A DNA stretch of 64,000 bases, from contig NZ_WSUT01000005.1 of NCBI RefSeq assembly GCF_009789535.1, positions 496,001-560,000 of the forward strand, given 5' to 3'. This DNA comes from Sphingomonas carotinifaciens (lineage in GTDB: Bacteria > Pseudomonadota > Alphaproteobacteria > Sphingomonadales > Sphingomonadaceae). Each line of letters starts with the position of its first letter. Position 1 is the first letter of the stretch. The notes beneath the pieces are model-generated. The model was given only the letters and a program-made list of their open reading frames with translations, was not told the origin of the DNA and did no database searches. Shown here piece by piece: positions 43,489 to 52,048 of the stretch. The translations under genes were made by a program, and so were the position numbers.

Positions 43489-45555
43489 GTGAACAAGCTG
43501 CTCTCCTCCGGCCGCACCATGGCGCTGCCCGCCGCAATCCTGCTCCTCGTCATCGTGATGATGGTGCCGATCCCGCCGGCGTTGCTCGACATCTTCTTTG
43601 TCGCCAACATCGCGATCAGCCTGCTCGTGCTGATGGTCGCGCTCAATGCGCAAAAGCCGCTCGACTTCTCGGCCTTTCCGACCGTTCTCCTCTTCGCGAC
43701 GCTGTTCCGCCTCGGCCTGAACGTCGCCTCCACCCGCATCGTCCTCGTTCACGGGCATGAGGGCGAGAGCGCGGCGGGTCATGTGATCGAGGCGTTCGGC
43801 ACCTTTCTGATCGGCGGCGACTATGTCGTCGGTCTGTTCGTCTTCGCGATCCTGATGATCATCAACCTGATCGTCGTGACCAAGGGTGCGGGCCGCGTGT
43901 CCGAGGTGTCCGCGCGCTTCACCCTCGATGCGCTGCCCGGCAAGCAGATGGCGATCGACGCCGACCTGAACGCCGGCCTGATCACCCCGGACGAGGCCAA
44001 GGCGCGCCGCGTCGAGGTGTCCACCGAGGCCGATTTCTACGGCTCGATGGACGGTTCGTCCAAGTTCGTGAAGGGCGACGCGGTCGCCGCGATGCTGATC
44101 CTGGCCGCCAACATCATCGGCGGCCTGATCCTGGGCCCGGTCAGCCACGGCATGGGGATCGGCGACGCCGCGCGCACCTATATCCTGCTCGCGATCGGCG
44201 ACGCGCTGGTCGCGCAGCTGCCCTCGCTCATGCTCTCCATCGCCGCCGCCGCGATCGTCACCCGCGTGTCGTCCGACAAGGATCTCGCCGGCCAGATCGG
44301 CTCGCAGTTCGCCGCGTCGCGCACCTGGACGCCGGTCGCCGGCATCCTCGGGCTGCTCGGCATCCTCCCCGGCATGCCGCACCTCGTGATCCTGCCCGCC
44401 GCCGCCATCGCCGGCTTCGCCGCCTGGAAGCTGCGCCAGATCGAACGCCGCCCGGTACCGCCCCCCGCCGCTCCGGTAGCCGAGCCGGTCGACCAGAGCC
44501 GCATCGGCTGGGACGAAGTGACCGAGACCATGCAGGTCAACATCGACATCGGCTACGGCCTCGTCCCCCTCGTCGACCAGCGCCGCGGCTCCCCCCTGAT
44601 GGCCCGCATCACCGGCGTCCGCCGCCAGCTCTCCAAGGAACTGGGCTTCGTCGTGCCGCAGGCGCGCGTGCGCGACGACATCAATCTGGCGCCCTACACC
44701 TACCGCCTGATCATCAACGGCGTCATCGTCGGCGAGGACCAGGTCTCGCCCGACGAGATGCTGGCCCTCAACACCGGCCAGGGTGTCGGCTACCTCAACG
44801 GCAAGACCGCCAAGGACCCGACCTTCGGCCTGGACGCGACCTGGATCGCCAAGGGCGACGCCGATGCCGCGACCGGCATGGGCTATCTGGTGGTCGACCC
44901 CGGCACCGTGATGGCGACCCACCTCAACCATGTGCTCGGCTCCAACGCCGCCGAACTGCTCGGCCCCGACGAGGTCCAGGCGCTGCTCGACGGGCTGAAG
45001 GAAACCGCCGCCCAGCTCGCCGGCTCGCTCAGCCCCAACCCGCTCCCCCTCACCACCCTCACGCAAGTGCTCAAGGGCCTGCTTTCGGAGAACATCGCCT
45101 TGAAGGAGTTCCGCCGTATCGCCAGCGCGATCGCCGTCGCGGCGCAAAAGACGCTGGATGCCGAGGAAATCGTCGAGCTGATCCGGCCGCGCCTCGGCTC
45201 GCTGATCATCCAGAAGCTGTGCGGCCCGCGCGAACCCTTGCGCGTGATGACGCTCGACGGCCATCTGGAGGCGCTGTTGGGGCAGGCGGTGCGCGGCGAC
45301 GCCAGCCGCCGCCATGTGATCGACCCCGATCTCGGCCGCCGCATCACCGACTCGCTGTCCCACGCCGCGCAGCCGCTGATCGCCGAGGCGCGTCCCTTCG
45401 CCCTCGTCGTGCAGCCCAGCGTCCGCATCGCGATGCGCAAGCTGCTGCGCACCGTGCTGCCCGATACGCCCGTCCTGTCCTTCTTCGAGGTGCCCGAAGA
45501 AAAGGCCGTCGAAGTCGTCGCCGTCATCGGCGCTCCGCAGGCGCTGGCGGCATGA
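43489..45555 (+). CDS. flhA: Flagellar export apparatus protein FlhA
   Basis: The 688-residue protein starts at a GTG. It has eight predicted membrane helices in its first half and the FHIPEP-family segment 'FATLFRLGLNVASTRIVLVH', then 'GDAVAAMLILAANIIGGLIL'. A cytoplasmic C-terminal domain follows with 'LGFVVPQARVRDDINLAPYT' and 'LDPDLGRRITDSLSH'-like regions. It is the ion-using core of type III flagellar export. It lies four bases after the transglycosylase and overlaps fliA by ATGA. Its usual partner flhB is not in this window. Confidence 0.97.
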   Translation: MNKLLSSGRTMALPAAILLLVIVMMVPIPPALLDIFFVANIAISLLVLMVALNAQKPLDFSAFPTVLLFATLFRLGLNVASTRIVLVHGHEGESAAGHVIEAFGTFLIGGDYVVGLFVFAILMIINLIVVTKGAGRVSEVSARFTLDALPGKQMAIDADLNAGLITPDEAKARRVEVSTEADFYGSMDGSSKFVKGDAVAAMLILAANIIGGLILGPVSHGMGIGDAARTYILLAIGDALVAQLPSLMLSIAAAAIVTRVSSDKDLAGQIGSQFAASRTWTPVAGILGLLGILPGMPHLVILPAAAIAGFAAWKLRQIERRPVPPPAAPVAEPVDQSRIGWDEVTETMQVNIDIGYGLVPLVDQRRGSPLMARITGVRRQLSKELGFVVPQARVRDDINLAPYTYRLIINGVIVGEDQVSPDEMLALNTGQGVGYLNGKTAKDPTFGLDATWIAKGDADAATGMGYLVVDPGTVMATHLNHVLGSNAAELLGPDEVQALLDGLKETAAQLAGSLSPNPLPLTTLTQVLKGLLSENIALKEFRRIASAIAVAAQKTLDAEEIVELIRPRLGSLIIQKLCGPREPLRVMTLDGHLEALLGQAVRGDASRRHVIDPDLGRRITDSLSHAAQPLIAEARPFALVVQPSVRIAMRKLLRTVLPDTPVLSFFEVPEEKAVEVVAVIGAPQALAA

Positions 45556-46316
45556 GCGCGCTCCCCATGCAGCAGGCGTTCCACGACGCCCCCGCCCTTG
45601 ACGGCGCACCCCTGACCTACAAGCCGATGAAGCGCGCCGGGGGCGATGCTGATGCGCTGATCCGCCAGCATCTCCAACTCGTCCGCCGCATCGCGTGGCA
45701 TGTGCATGGCAGCATGTCGAGCTTGGTGGAGGTGGAGGATCTGGTCCAGGTCGGCCTCGTCGCGCTGGTCGAGGCCGCCGCCACTTTCGAGGAACGCGGC
45801 GTCGCCTTCCGCCAGTATCTCGCCACCCGCCTGCGCGGCGCGATGATCGACGAACTCCGTCGGCAGGCGACCACCACGCGCGGCGCGATGCGTCGCCGGC
45901 GGCAATATCACGAGGCGGTGGGCGCGCTCACCACGCCGGGCGGCCAGGCCCCGACCGATGCCGCCGTCGCGGCCAAGCTGGGTGTCACCGTCGACCGCCT
46001 GCGCGCCGATTATGCGACGGCCGAGGCGGTGCGGTTCGAGCCGATCGACGAACTCTATGCCGACGACCTCCCCTGGTTCGCCGACGACACGCCCGACGCC
46101 TTCGAACAACTCGCCGACGGGGCGCTCCGCGACGCGCTGATCCAGGCGATCGGCGCACTGCCCGAGCGCGAGGCGCTGGTCATCCAGCTTTATTATGTCG
46201 AGGAACTGAACCTGGAGGAAATCGGCCAGGTGATCGGCGTCGGCGCCGCGCGCGTCTGCCAGATCAAGGGCGCGGCGCACGCCCGCCTGAAAAAGGCCCT
46301 CGCCGCACAGCGCTGA
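45552..46316 (+). CDS. fliA: RNA polymerase sigma factor FliA (sigma-28)
   Basis: The 254-residue protein has sigma region 2 ('LVRRIAWHVHGSMSSLVEVE', 'DLVQVGLVALVEAAATFEER', 'RLRGAMIDELRRQA'), region 3 and region 4 with 'LPEREALVIQLYYVEELNLE', 'EIGQVIGVGAARVCQIKGAA'. It should transcribe late flagellar and chemotaxis genes and is held by FlgM (41702). The start overlaps the flhA stop; longer in-frame starts lie inside flhA. Its stop is six bases from the convergent GT-C gene end. Confidence 0.95.
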   Translation: MSALPMQQAFHDAPALDGAPLTYKPMKRAGGDADALIRQHLQLVRRIAWHVHGSMSSLVEVEDLVQVGLVALVEAAATFEERGVAFRQYLATRLRGAMIDELRRQATTTRGAMRRRRQYHEAVGALTTPGGQAPTDAAVAAKLGVTVDRLRADYATAEAVRFEPIDELYADDLPWFADDTPDAFEQLADGALRDALIQAIGALPEREALVIQLYYVEELNLEEIGQVIGVGAARVCQIKGAAHARLKKALAAQR

Positions 46317-46322
46317 CCCGCA

Positions 46323-48104
46323 TCACTCGATCCGGTACAGCCGGAGCGGCGAGCCCTTGGCGATCGGCAGCGGCACCAGCCAGCCCGGCACCCAGCCGCT
46401 GGCCATCCGGTCGTAGAAGCTGCCCGGCGCCCGCGCCCGGTAATTGGTCGATTCGGACATGTTGGGGCACAGCAGCAACAGCGTCGCGCCGTGCCGCTTC
46501 ATGATGCCCCGCGCCTGCGCCTCCGATCCCTGAAACGCATGCTGCACGTCCAGGATCGCGTCGCCGTTGCGGTGATAGGGCCCCGCAATCGCGCTGTGAT
46601 GCGTCGTCACGATCAACCGCGGCCCCAAATCGACAAAGGTGAACACCGTCTGCGCCGGATAGCGGTTCAGCCGCGACAGCACGGTGGTGCGCATGCAATT
46701 GCCGGTCGCCGCATTGACGCGCTTGGCATAGGCCTTGGGCCGGTCGATCGGGAACCACTTGATCGCCAGCCCGGCGAACAGGCCCGAGACGAGCAGGAAC
46801 CCCGCCACCGTGCCGCCGACCCGCACGACGAGCAGCCGGTGGTTCAGGAACCAGGGCAGGATCAGCCAGCCGAGCGCGGCGGCACCGGGCACCGCCAGCA
46901 ACTGCGCCGCTGGCCCGGCGCGCGCCTGCCACAACAGCATCATGCAGGCAAAGGCCGTGAACAGCGTCACCGCCGCCCAGGATCCCGCCACCCGCGTCGC
47001 GCGCGCCGCCCATGTCGCCCAGATCGCGCCGAACAGCCCGATCAGCGGCAGCACGATGATCGGCAACGCCATGCGCAACGGATGTTTGTAGATCGGCTTG
47101 GCCTCGCGCACATTGTTCAGCCAGTTGCGCTGCAGCTCGGGCGAGACCTGTTCGGGCCGCGTCAGGCATTGCGGAAACAGCATCGCAAAGCCGATCGCGA
47201 TCCCCCCGCCCGCCACCAGCGCCAGTGACAGGCGTGCACCCCTGGATGCCGGGTTCACCCGCGCCAGCACGAACAGCAGCGCCCCCGCCGCCATCGTCAC
47301 CGACAGCCATACCGGGGTCAGCGCGTCGCAGCGCATCGCGTAATTGGCGTTGGAGGCGAAGGCGACGAAGCCCGCCGCACTTCCCCCGCCCAACGTCAGC
47401 GCATAGATGCCCAGCCGCGGCGCCTCCCCCCGGTCCCATACCCAGCGCAGGGCGATGATCGCGCCTGCCATCGCGGCATAGGGCAGCATCTCCAGCCCGA
47501 TGGTCAGCGAGGCCGCGCTCGCCAGCCCCACCATCATCCCGCCGCGCCGTGCTTGCGGATCGCACAACCCCGCCACCGTCACGCTCAGCATCGCCAGTTG
47601 CCAGCCATGATGGTCGATGCGCTCGGGCATGAACATCAGCATCGTCGCCGCCGTGCCGAGCAGGAAGGCGATCGCCAGCGGCCAGGCGGCCGGCGCGATC
47701 AGCCGGCGGACCGTGGCGCCCAGCGCCAGCATGGTGATCGACAGCGGGATCAGCGGCGCGATGCCGACCGCCAGCCGCTCCGCCCAGCTATTGCTGGTGA
47801 ACAGGCGAAAGAACAGGATCAGCCCGGCGATTGGCAGGTCGACGAGGCGGCTCCAATGGATGTCGAAGCCCACCGGCGGGTTCAGCCGATACTGGCGCAA
47901 ATCGTACCAGCCCTGCCCGCCCAGCCAGGCGCGCACCTGCATCAGCCGCATATTGTCGTCGGTATCGCCCAGCGACATCCAGCGTATCTGGTTCCAGCGG
48001 TCATACACGAACCAGGCGGTCACCGCGGCCCACGCGATCAGCGTCAGCAGCTTCCAATGCCGATCGAACCCGGCCTCCAGACGACCCAAAGATGCTTCCT
48101 TCAC
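46323..48104 (-). CDS. Polytopic membrane protein, GT-C glycosyltransferase-like
   Basis: The 593-residue protein has about 10-12 membrane helices. After helix 1 comes a loop with 'SLGDTDDNMRLMQVRAWL' (Asp47, Asp49, Asp50) and 'NPPVGFDIHWSRLVDLPIAG', resembling the first-loop acidic motif of GT-C enzymes such as STT3 and PMT. The C-terminal 150 residues look periplasmic. It probably transfers a sugar from a polyprenyl-phosphate donor; the acceptor is unknown. The GTG at 48104 is chosen since the nearby ATG at 48112 is out of frame. It lies divergent from gtrA, next to a GT2 gene, and convergent with fliA. Confidence 0.75.
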   Translation of the reverse strand: MKEASLGRLEAGFDRHWKLLTLIAWAAVTAWFVYDRWNQIRWMSLGDTDDNMRLMQVRAWLGGQGWYDLRQYRLNPPVGFDIHWSRLVDLPIAGLILFFRLFTSNSWAERLAVGIAPLIPLSITMLALGATVRRLIAPAAWPLAIAFLLGTAATMLMFMPERIDHHGWQLAMLSVTVAGLCDPQARRGGMMVGLASAASLTIGLEMLPYAAMAGAIIALRWVWDRGEAPRLGIYALTLGGGSAAGFVAFASNANYAMRCDALTPVWLSVTMAAGALLFVLARVNPASRGARLSLALVAGGGIAIGFAMLFPQCLTRPEQVSPELQRNWLNNVREAKPIYKHPLRMALPIIVLPLIGLFGAIWATWAARATRVAGSWAAVTLFTAFACMMLLWQARAGPAAQLLAVPGAAALGWLILPWFLNHRLLVVRVGGTVAGFLLVSGLFAGLAIKWFPIDRPKAYAKRVNAATGNCMRTTVLSRLNRYPAQTVFTFVDLGPRLIVTTHHSAIAGPYHRNGDAILDVQHAFQGSEAQARGIMKRHGATLLLLCPNMSESTNYRARAPGSFYDRMASGWVPGWLVPLPIAKGSPLRLYRIE

Positions 48105-48184
48105 GCGTCCATCCGCCCTAAGGCCCGGCCTTTCGGGCAAGTCGCGCCGGTGTATAGCCGGCGGCGCAAAGGGCAAGACGGGCG

Positions 48185-48625
48185 TTGAGACAAGACGGGG
48201 TCGCACTGGTGCAACGGATGGAGCGGCTACGGGCGAGCGGCATCGTCGGCCAGCTCGTGCGCTTCGCGATCGTCGGCGGCCTGTCCGCGGTGATCTACTC
48301 CGCGGTCTATCTGCCGCTCGCCACCTGGGCACTGCCGCCGCGGCGCGCATGGCTGGCGGTGTTCCCGGCCTTTGCGGTCGCGGTGGCCTTCGGCTTCGTC
48401 TTCCATTCGCGCTGGAGCTTCAAGGGCCATGGCACGCGGGACGAGGGGCCGGGCCAGCAGGTGAAGTTCGTCGCGGTGCAGGCATCGGGCATGGTGCTGA
48501 ACGCGGTTTTCACCTGGGTCATCACCGGCTGGCTGGGCGGTCCCGTCTGGCTGCCGCTGGTGCCCGCCGTCACCGTCACCCCCCTCGTCACCTACGTCAT
48601 CAACCGCCAGTGGGTATTCGGATAA
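48185..48625 (+). CDS. GtrA-family flippase-like membrane protein
   Basis: The protein of up to 146 residues has four membrane helices and the GtrA motifs 'LVRFAIVGGLSAVIYSAVYL', 'AFAVAVAFGFVFHSRWSFKG' and 'TPLVTYVINRQWVFG'. GtrA proteins are thought to flip polyprenyl-phosphate-linked sugars across the inner membrane. The start is uncertain: a TTG at 48185, a GTG at 48212 or an ATG at 48218 (135 residues) are in frame, none with a strong ribosome site. It overlaps no gene and sits three bases before the methyltransferase. Confidence 0.88.
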   Translation: MRQDGVALVQRMERLRASGIVGQLVRFAIVGGLSAVIYSAVYLPLATWALPPRRAWLAVFPAFAVAVAFGFVFHSRWSFKGHGTRDEGPGQQVKFVAVQASGMVLNAVFTWVITGWLGGPVWLPLVPAVTVTPLVTYVINRQWVFG

Positions 48626-48628
48626 GCC

Positions 48629-49357
48629 ATGGACCGCATCGTTTACGACCGTATGGCCGCGCATGATTCCACCCATTGGTGGTACCGCGCCCGCCGCGAC
48701 ATCCTGGCCGATTACCTCACCCGCTACGCCGCCCTGCCGGCCGATGCGCGCATCCTGGAAATCGGCTGCGGCACCGGCCACAACCTGCCGATGCTGAGCG
48801 GCTTCGGCCGGGTCGAGGCGATCGAGATCGACCCCGCCGCCCGTGCCATCGCCGGCGAACGCCTCGGCCGCCCGGTGGGCGACGCGCCCCTCCCCGCGCT
48901 TCCCGGTGTCGAGCGCGGCGCCTACGACCTCGTCGCGGTGCTCGACGTGGTCGAGCATATCGAGGATGACGTCGCTGCCCTGAAGGCGATGGGCGGCCTG
49001 TTGAAGCCGGGCGGCAAGATCCTGATCGCGGTGCCGGCGCATCAATGGATGTGGTCCGCGCACGACGTGGTGAACCACCACCATCGCCGCTATTCCAAGG
49101 CGACGCTGGCCGCCGCGATCGAGCGGGCCGGCCTGCGCGCGAAGAAGCTGACCTATTTCAACTCGCTGCTCTTCCCGCTCGCCACCGCCGCGCGCCTTGC
49201 CGGCCGCATGACGGGCCGCGACGACAGCGACGATTCACCCCCGCCGAAACCGCTCAACACAGCGTTCGAGACCATCTTCCGCCTGGAGCGCCACCTCGTC
49301 GGCCGCCTGCCGATGACCCCCGGCGTCTCCATCGTCACGCTGGCGGAGCCCAAATAA
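48629..49357 (+). CDS. Class I SAM-dependent methyltransferase
   Basis: The 242-residue protein has motif I 'ARILEIGCGTGHNLPMLSGF', 'YDLVAVLDVVEHIEDDVAAL' and 'GGLLKPGGKILIAVPAHQWM', 'SAHDVVNHHHRRYSKATLAA'. These fit small-molecule or sugar/lipid methyltransferases that often sit in glycan clusters. The start 'MDRIVYDRMAAHDSTHWWYR' matches that group. It is directly downstream of the GtrA gene and ends before a cluster of inverted repeats. Confidence 0.88.
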   Translation: MDRIVYDRMAAHDSTHWWYRARRDILADYLTRYAALPADARILEIGCGTGHNLPMLSGFGRVEAIEIDPAARAIAGERLGRPVGDAPLPALPGVERGAYDLVAVLDVVEHIEDDVAALKAMGGLLKPGGKILIAVPAHQWMWSAHDVVNHHHRRYSKATLAAAIERAGLRAKKLTYFNSLLFPLATAARLAGRMTGRDDSDDSPPPKPLNTAFETIFRLERHLVGRLPMTPGVSIVTLAEPK

Positions 49358-49380
49358 CGGTTTTCAAAGAAACCGTTCGT

Positions 49381-49510
49381 GTCGAGTAGAGACCGAGTAG
49401 GCTCGCAGAGCCGTATCGAGGGCTCGTATCGAGACACCCGGCGCCACGGGCCATGCCCCTCGATACGCCGTCTCGATACGCGGCGTTGCCGCTACTCGAC
49501 GACTACTCGG
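49381..49510. repeat. Nested multi-arm inverted repeat between convergent genes
   Basis: Four arm pairs are present: GTCGAGTAG (49381-49389)/CTACTCGAC (49492-49500), CCGAGTAG (49393-49400)/CTACTCGG (49503-49510), CGTATCGAGGG (49412-49422)/CCCTCGATACG (49457-49467) and CGTATCGAGAC (49425-49435)/GTCTCGATACG (49470-49480). Each arm is doubled, so alternative foldings are possible. It may act as a bidirectional terminator or be a REP-like element. The last arm supplies the TAG stop of the GT2 gene. Confidence 0.8.
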
Positions 49511-50525
49511 GACGAACGGGTTCAGGAGGAAGCGTGGGCTGGATCACCCCCACCGGCTCCGCCCGGAACCCCAGCGTCGCCCGCCCCTGCACCGGCCCTG
49601 CGACATCAGCCACGATATACAGCGGCCGCCGCTTCGACTCGATATACAGCCGCCCCAGATATTCGCCGATCATCCCCAGCACGAACATCTGCACCGCGCC
49701 CAGCACCACGTTGACCAGCATGGTCGAGGTCCAGCCCTGCACCGCCGATCCCGATAGCCAGCCCACCGCGATATAGACGATCAGCAGCAGCGACACCGCG
49801 GTCAGCGCCAGCCCGACATGGCTTGCCCAACGCAGCGGCGCGGTGGAAAACCCCGTCACCGCATCGAAGGCGAGGCGCATCATCTTGCCCAGCGGATAGT
49901 TGGTTTCGCCCGCATGCCGCTCGGCGCGGTCATAGGCGAAGGGCACCTGCCGGAACCCGACCCATGCCACCATGCCGCGGATGAAGCGCGCCTGTTCGGG
50001 CAGCGACATCAGCGCATCCAGCGCCCGGCGGCTCATCAGGCGGAAATCGCCGGTATCCAGCGGGATCGCCGTGTCCGTCATCCGGTCGAGCATCCGGTAG
50101 AAGATCGCCGCCGTCGCCTTCTTGAACAGCGTCTCGCCCGCCCGCTTGCGCCGCACCGCATAGACCACGTCGGCATCCTGCTCGACCATCGTGCGCCGCA
50201 TGTCCGCGAGCAGTTCGGGCGGGTCCTGCAAATCGGCATCGATGATCAGGATCTGCGCGCCGCTGCACAGGTCCAGGCCGGCGGTGAGCGCCAGCTGGTG
50301 GCCGTGGTTGCGCGACAGGTTGATCGCCACCAGCCGGGGGTCGGCGGCGGACAGCTGCTGCATCACCGCCCAGCTCTCGTCGCGCGATCCGTCGTTGATG
50401 AGGACGATCTCGTAATCCTCGCCCACTGCCGCACGTGCTGCCGCCGATACGCGGGCATGGAGCAGCGCCAGGCACGCGGCTTCGTTGTAGCAGGGGATGA
50501 CGACGGACAGCGCGGGACGATTCAT
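49503..50525 (-). CDS. Family 2 glycosyltransferase, polyprenyl-phosphate sugar synthase type (GtrB/DPM1-like)
   Basis: The 340-residue protein has an N-terminal GT-A fold ('SVVIPCYNEAACLALLHARV', 'YEIVLINDGSRDESWAVMQQ', the DxD-type 'LIIDADLQDPPELLADM' and 'DTGDFRLMSRRALDALMS') and two C-terminal membrane helices. Such enzymes load a sugar onto undecaprenyl phosphate at the cytoplasmic face, for flipping by GtrA-type proteins and use by GT-C enzymes. All three types are neighbours here. Its stop codon lies in the multi-arm repeat. It may be co-transcribed with the M48 protease gene upstream (34-bp gap). Confidence 0.9.
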   Translation of the reverse strand: MNRPALSVVIPCYNEAACLALLHARVSAAARAAVGEDYEIVLINDGSRDESWAVMQQLSAADPRLVAINLSRNHGHQLALTAGLDLCSGAQILIIDADLQDPPELLADMRRTMVEQDADVVYAVRRKRAGETLFKKATAAIFYRMLDRMTDTAIPLDTGDFRLMSRRALDALMSLPEQARFIRGMVAWVGFRQVPFAYDRAERHAGETNYPLGKMMRLAFDAVTGFSTAPLRWASHVGLALTAVSLLLIVYIAVGWLSGSAVQGWTSTMLVNVVLGAVQMFVLGMIGEYLGRLYIESKRRPLYIVADVAGPVQGRATLGFRAEPVGVIQPTLPPEPVRPE

Positions 50526-50559
50526 GATCGCGGCGGTGTAGCCGCGCGCGGGTCGCGCG

Positions 50560-51987
50560 TCACCCGTTGACGATCACCTTCACCAGATGGCCGGGCGTCA
50601 GCGGCGCGTCGGGGTCCAGTCCGTTCAGCGTGATGAACCGCTCGCGCTGATAATCCCGGTACGCCATCTGCCGCGCCAGGCTGTCGACGGTGTCGCCCGC
50701 CTTTACCGTCACGATCCGCACCCGCTTGCCCTTGATCGCCGCCGCTTCCGCCGGGGTCAGCGTGGCGACGCTGTCGAGCAGCGGCGCGAACGGCCCGACA
50801 CCGCTGCCCGCCGGCGTGACCAGCGTGAAGGTATAGATGGCCGAGGGGAAGCGATAGGCGACCACCGTCGCATCCACCGCCCGGTTGTTGGCCGATGCCC
50901 GCGCGGTGCGATAGGCATAGGACAGGCCGTTCGCCGTTCCGCTCCGCAACTCGCCCGCCGGGGCGGCCGAGGATGCATTGCCCGCAAGCGTGGCGAAACG
51001 CGCGTTGATCGCCGCGGCCAAGTCGTTGCCGCGCCCGATCTGGAACTGTGCCTGTCCGCCCTGCCCGGCGACGGTCACCGCATCGGTGCCGTTGGCGATC
51101 TGGTATCCGCTGGGTGCCGAAAAGCGCAGCCGCAGGTCCGGATGGCGGAAGGTCTGCCCGTCGATCACCCCCTGTGAGGGATCGTCGTCATAGGGCAGCC
51201 CGTCCAGCATCCGCAGAAAGCCCGTATCCTGCGCCGGGTTCGTCTCCGGCCGGCCCGTTTCCGCCGCCAGCTTCACCGCGCGGCGCACCCGGTCCTCGCT
51301 GTTGGGGTGGGTCGAAAACCAGCTCGGCACCGCGGTCGCGTCGCGGCCCGAGGTCCGCTGCGCCAGTTGCGAGGACGCGCCCAGCGCCGACAGCATGTCG
51401 GCGGCGGCATAGGGGTCGTAGCCGGCCGCGGTGATGTAGCGCACGCCCAACCCGTCCGCCTGATATTCCTGGTTGCGGCCATAGCCCAGCACGCCCAGTT
51501 GCGCCGCGCTGCTCACCCCCTGCCCGATCAGGTTGCTGCCGGTGAGAAGCCCCGCGCCCGCCGCCAGGATCGATCCGATCGTCGACGCCCGCTGCCGCCC
51601 CTGCGAATGGCGCGCCGCGACGTGACCGACCTCGTGCCCCAGCACCGAGGCGAGTTCGGCCTCGGAGTTCATCAACGCCAGCAACTGCCGCGTGACATAG
51701 ACATAGCCGCCGGGGATCGCGAAGGCGTTCTCCACCGGCGAGTTGAGCAGCGTGACGGTGAAATCGCCCTGCGCGTTCGACAGGCCGGACTGCACCGCCA
51801 CCCGCTTGCCGACCCGCTCCACATAGGCCGCCTGCGGCCCGCGATACGGCCCGCCAAATTCGGCGAGCAGTTCGGGATTGGCCCGCGCCCCTTGCGCCTT
51901 CTCGCTCGCGGAGATGGCGCGCGTCTGGGCAAGGGCGGGCGTGGCGGTCAGCGCGACAAGCGCGGCAGCGGTGATGAAATGGCGCAT
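50560..51987 (-). CDS. Exported M48-family metalloprotease with C-terminal LysM-like domain
   Basis: The 475-residue protein has a signal peptide ('MRHFITAAALVALTATPALA'). A zincin domain follows with 'SVLGHEVGHVAARHSQG' (HExxH) and 'NQEYQADGLGVRYI' (third ligand Glu). A middle domain and a C-terminal LysM-like end come next ('IVTVKAGDTVDSLARQMAYR' to 'LTPGHLVKVIV'). This resembles BepA/YfgC-type periplasmic quality-control proteases with added cell-wall binding. It lies 61 bp after fliP, in the same direction; a link to the flagellum is not shown. The start at 51987 with AGGGAG is preferred to 52014. Confidence 0.9.
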   Translation of the reverse strand: MRHFITAAALVALTATPALAQTRAISASEKAQGARANPELLAEFGGPYRGPQAAYVERVGKRVAVQSGLSNAQGDFTVTLLNSPVENAFAIPGGYVYVTRQLLALMNSEAELASVLGHEVGHVAARHSQGRQRASTIGSILAAGAGLLTGSNLIGQGVSSAAQLGVLGYGRNQEYQADGLGVRYITAAGYDPYAAADMLSALGASSQLAQRTSGRDATAVPSWFSTHPNSEDRVRRAVKLAAETGRPETNPAQDTGFLRMLDGLPYDDDPSQGVIDGQTFRHPDLRLRFSAPSGYQIANGTDAVTVAGQGGQAQFQIGRGNDLAAAINARFATLAGNASSAAPAGELRSGTANGLSYAYRTARASANNRAVDATVVAYRFPSAIYTFTLVTPAGSGVGPFAPLLDSVATLTPAEAAAIKGKRVRIVTVKAGDTVDSLARQMAYRDYQRERFITLNGLDPDAPLTPGHLVKVIVNG

Positions 51988-52048
51988 AAGGCTCCCTTTC
52001 CCTGCGGAAAGCACAAGATGCGGCTAGGTTCCTCCCGCGCTGCCCCCG

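Noticed and set aside
43327-45609. 760-codon minus-strand frame opposite flhA
   Set aside because: The plus strand holds full-length FlhA; the opposite frame has no recognisable motif and is Gly/Asp/His-rich shadow sequence.
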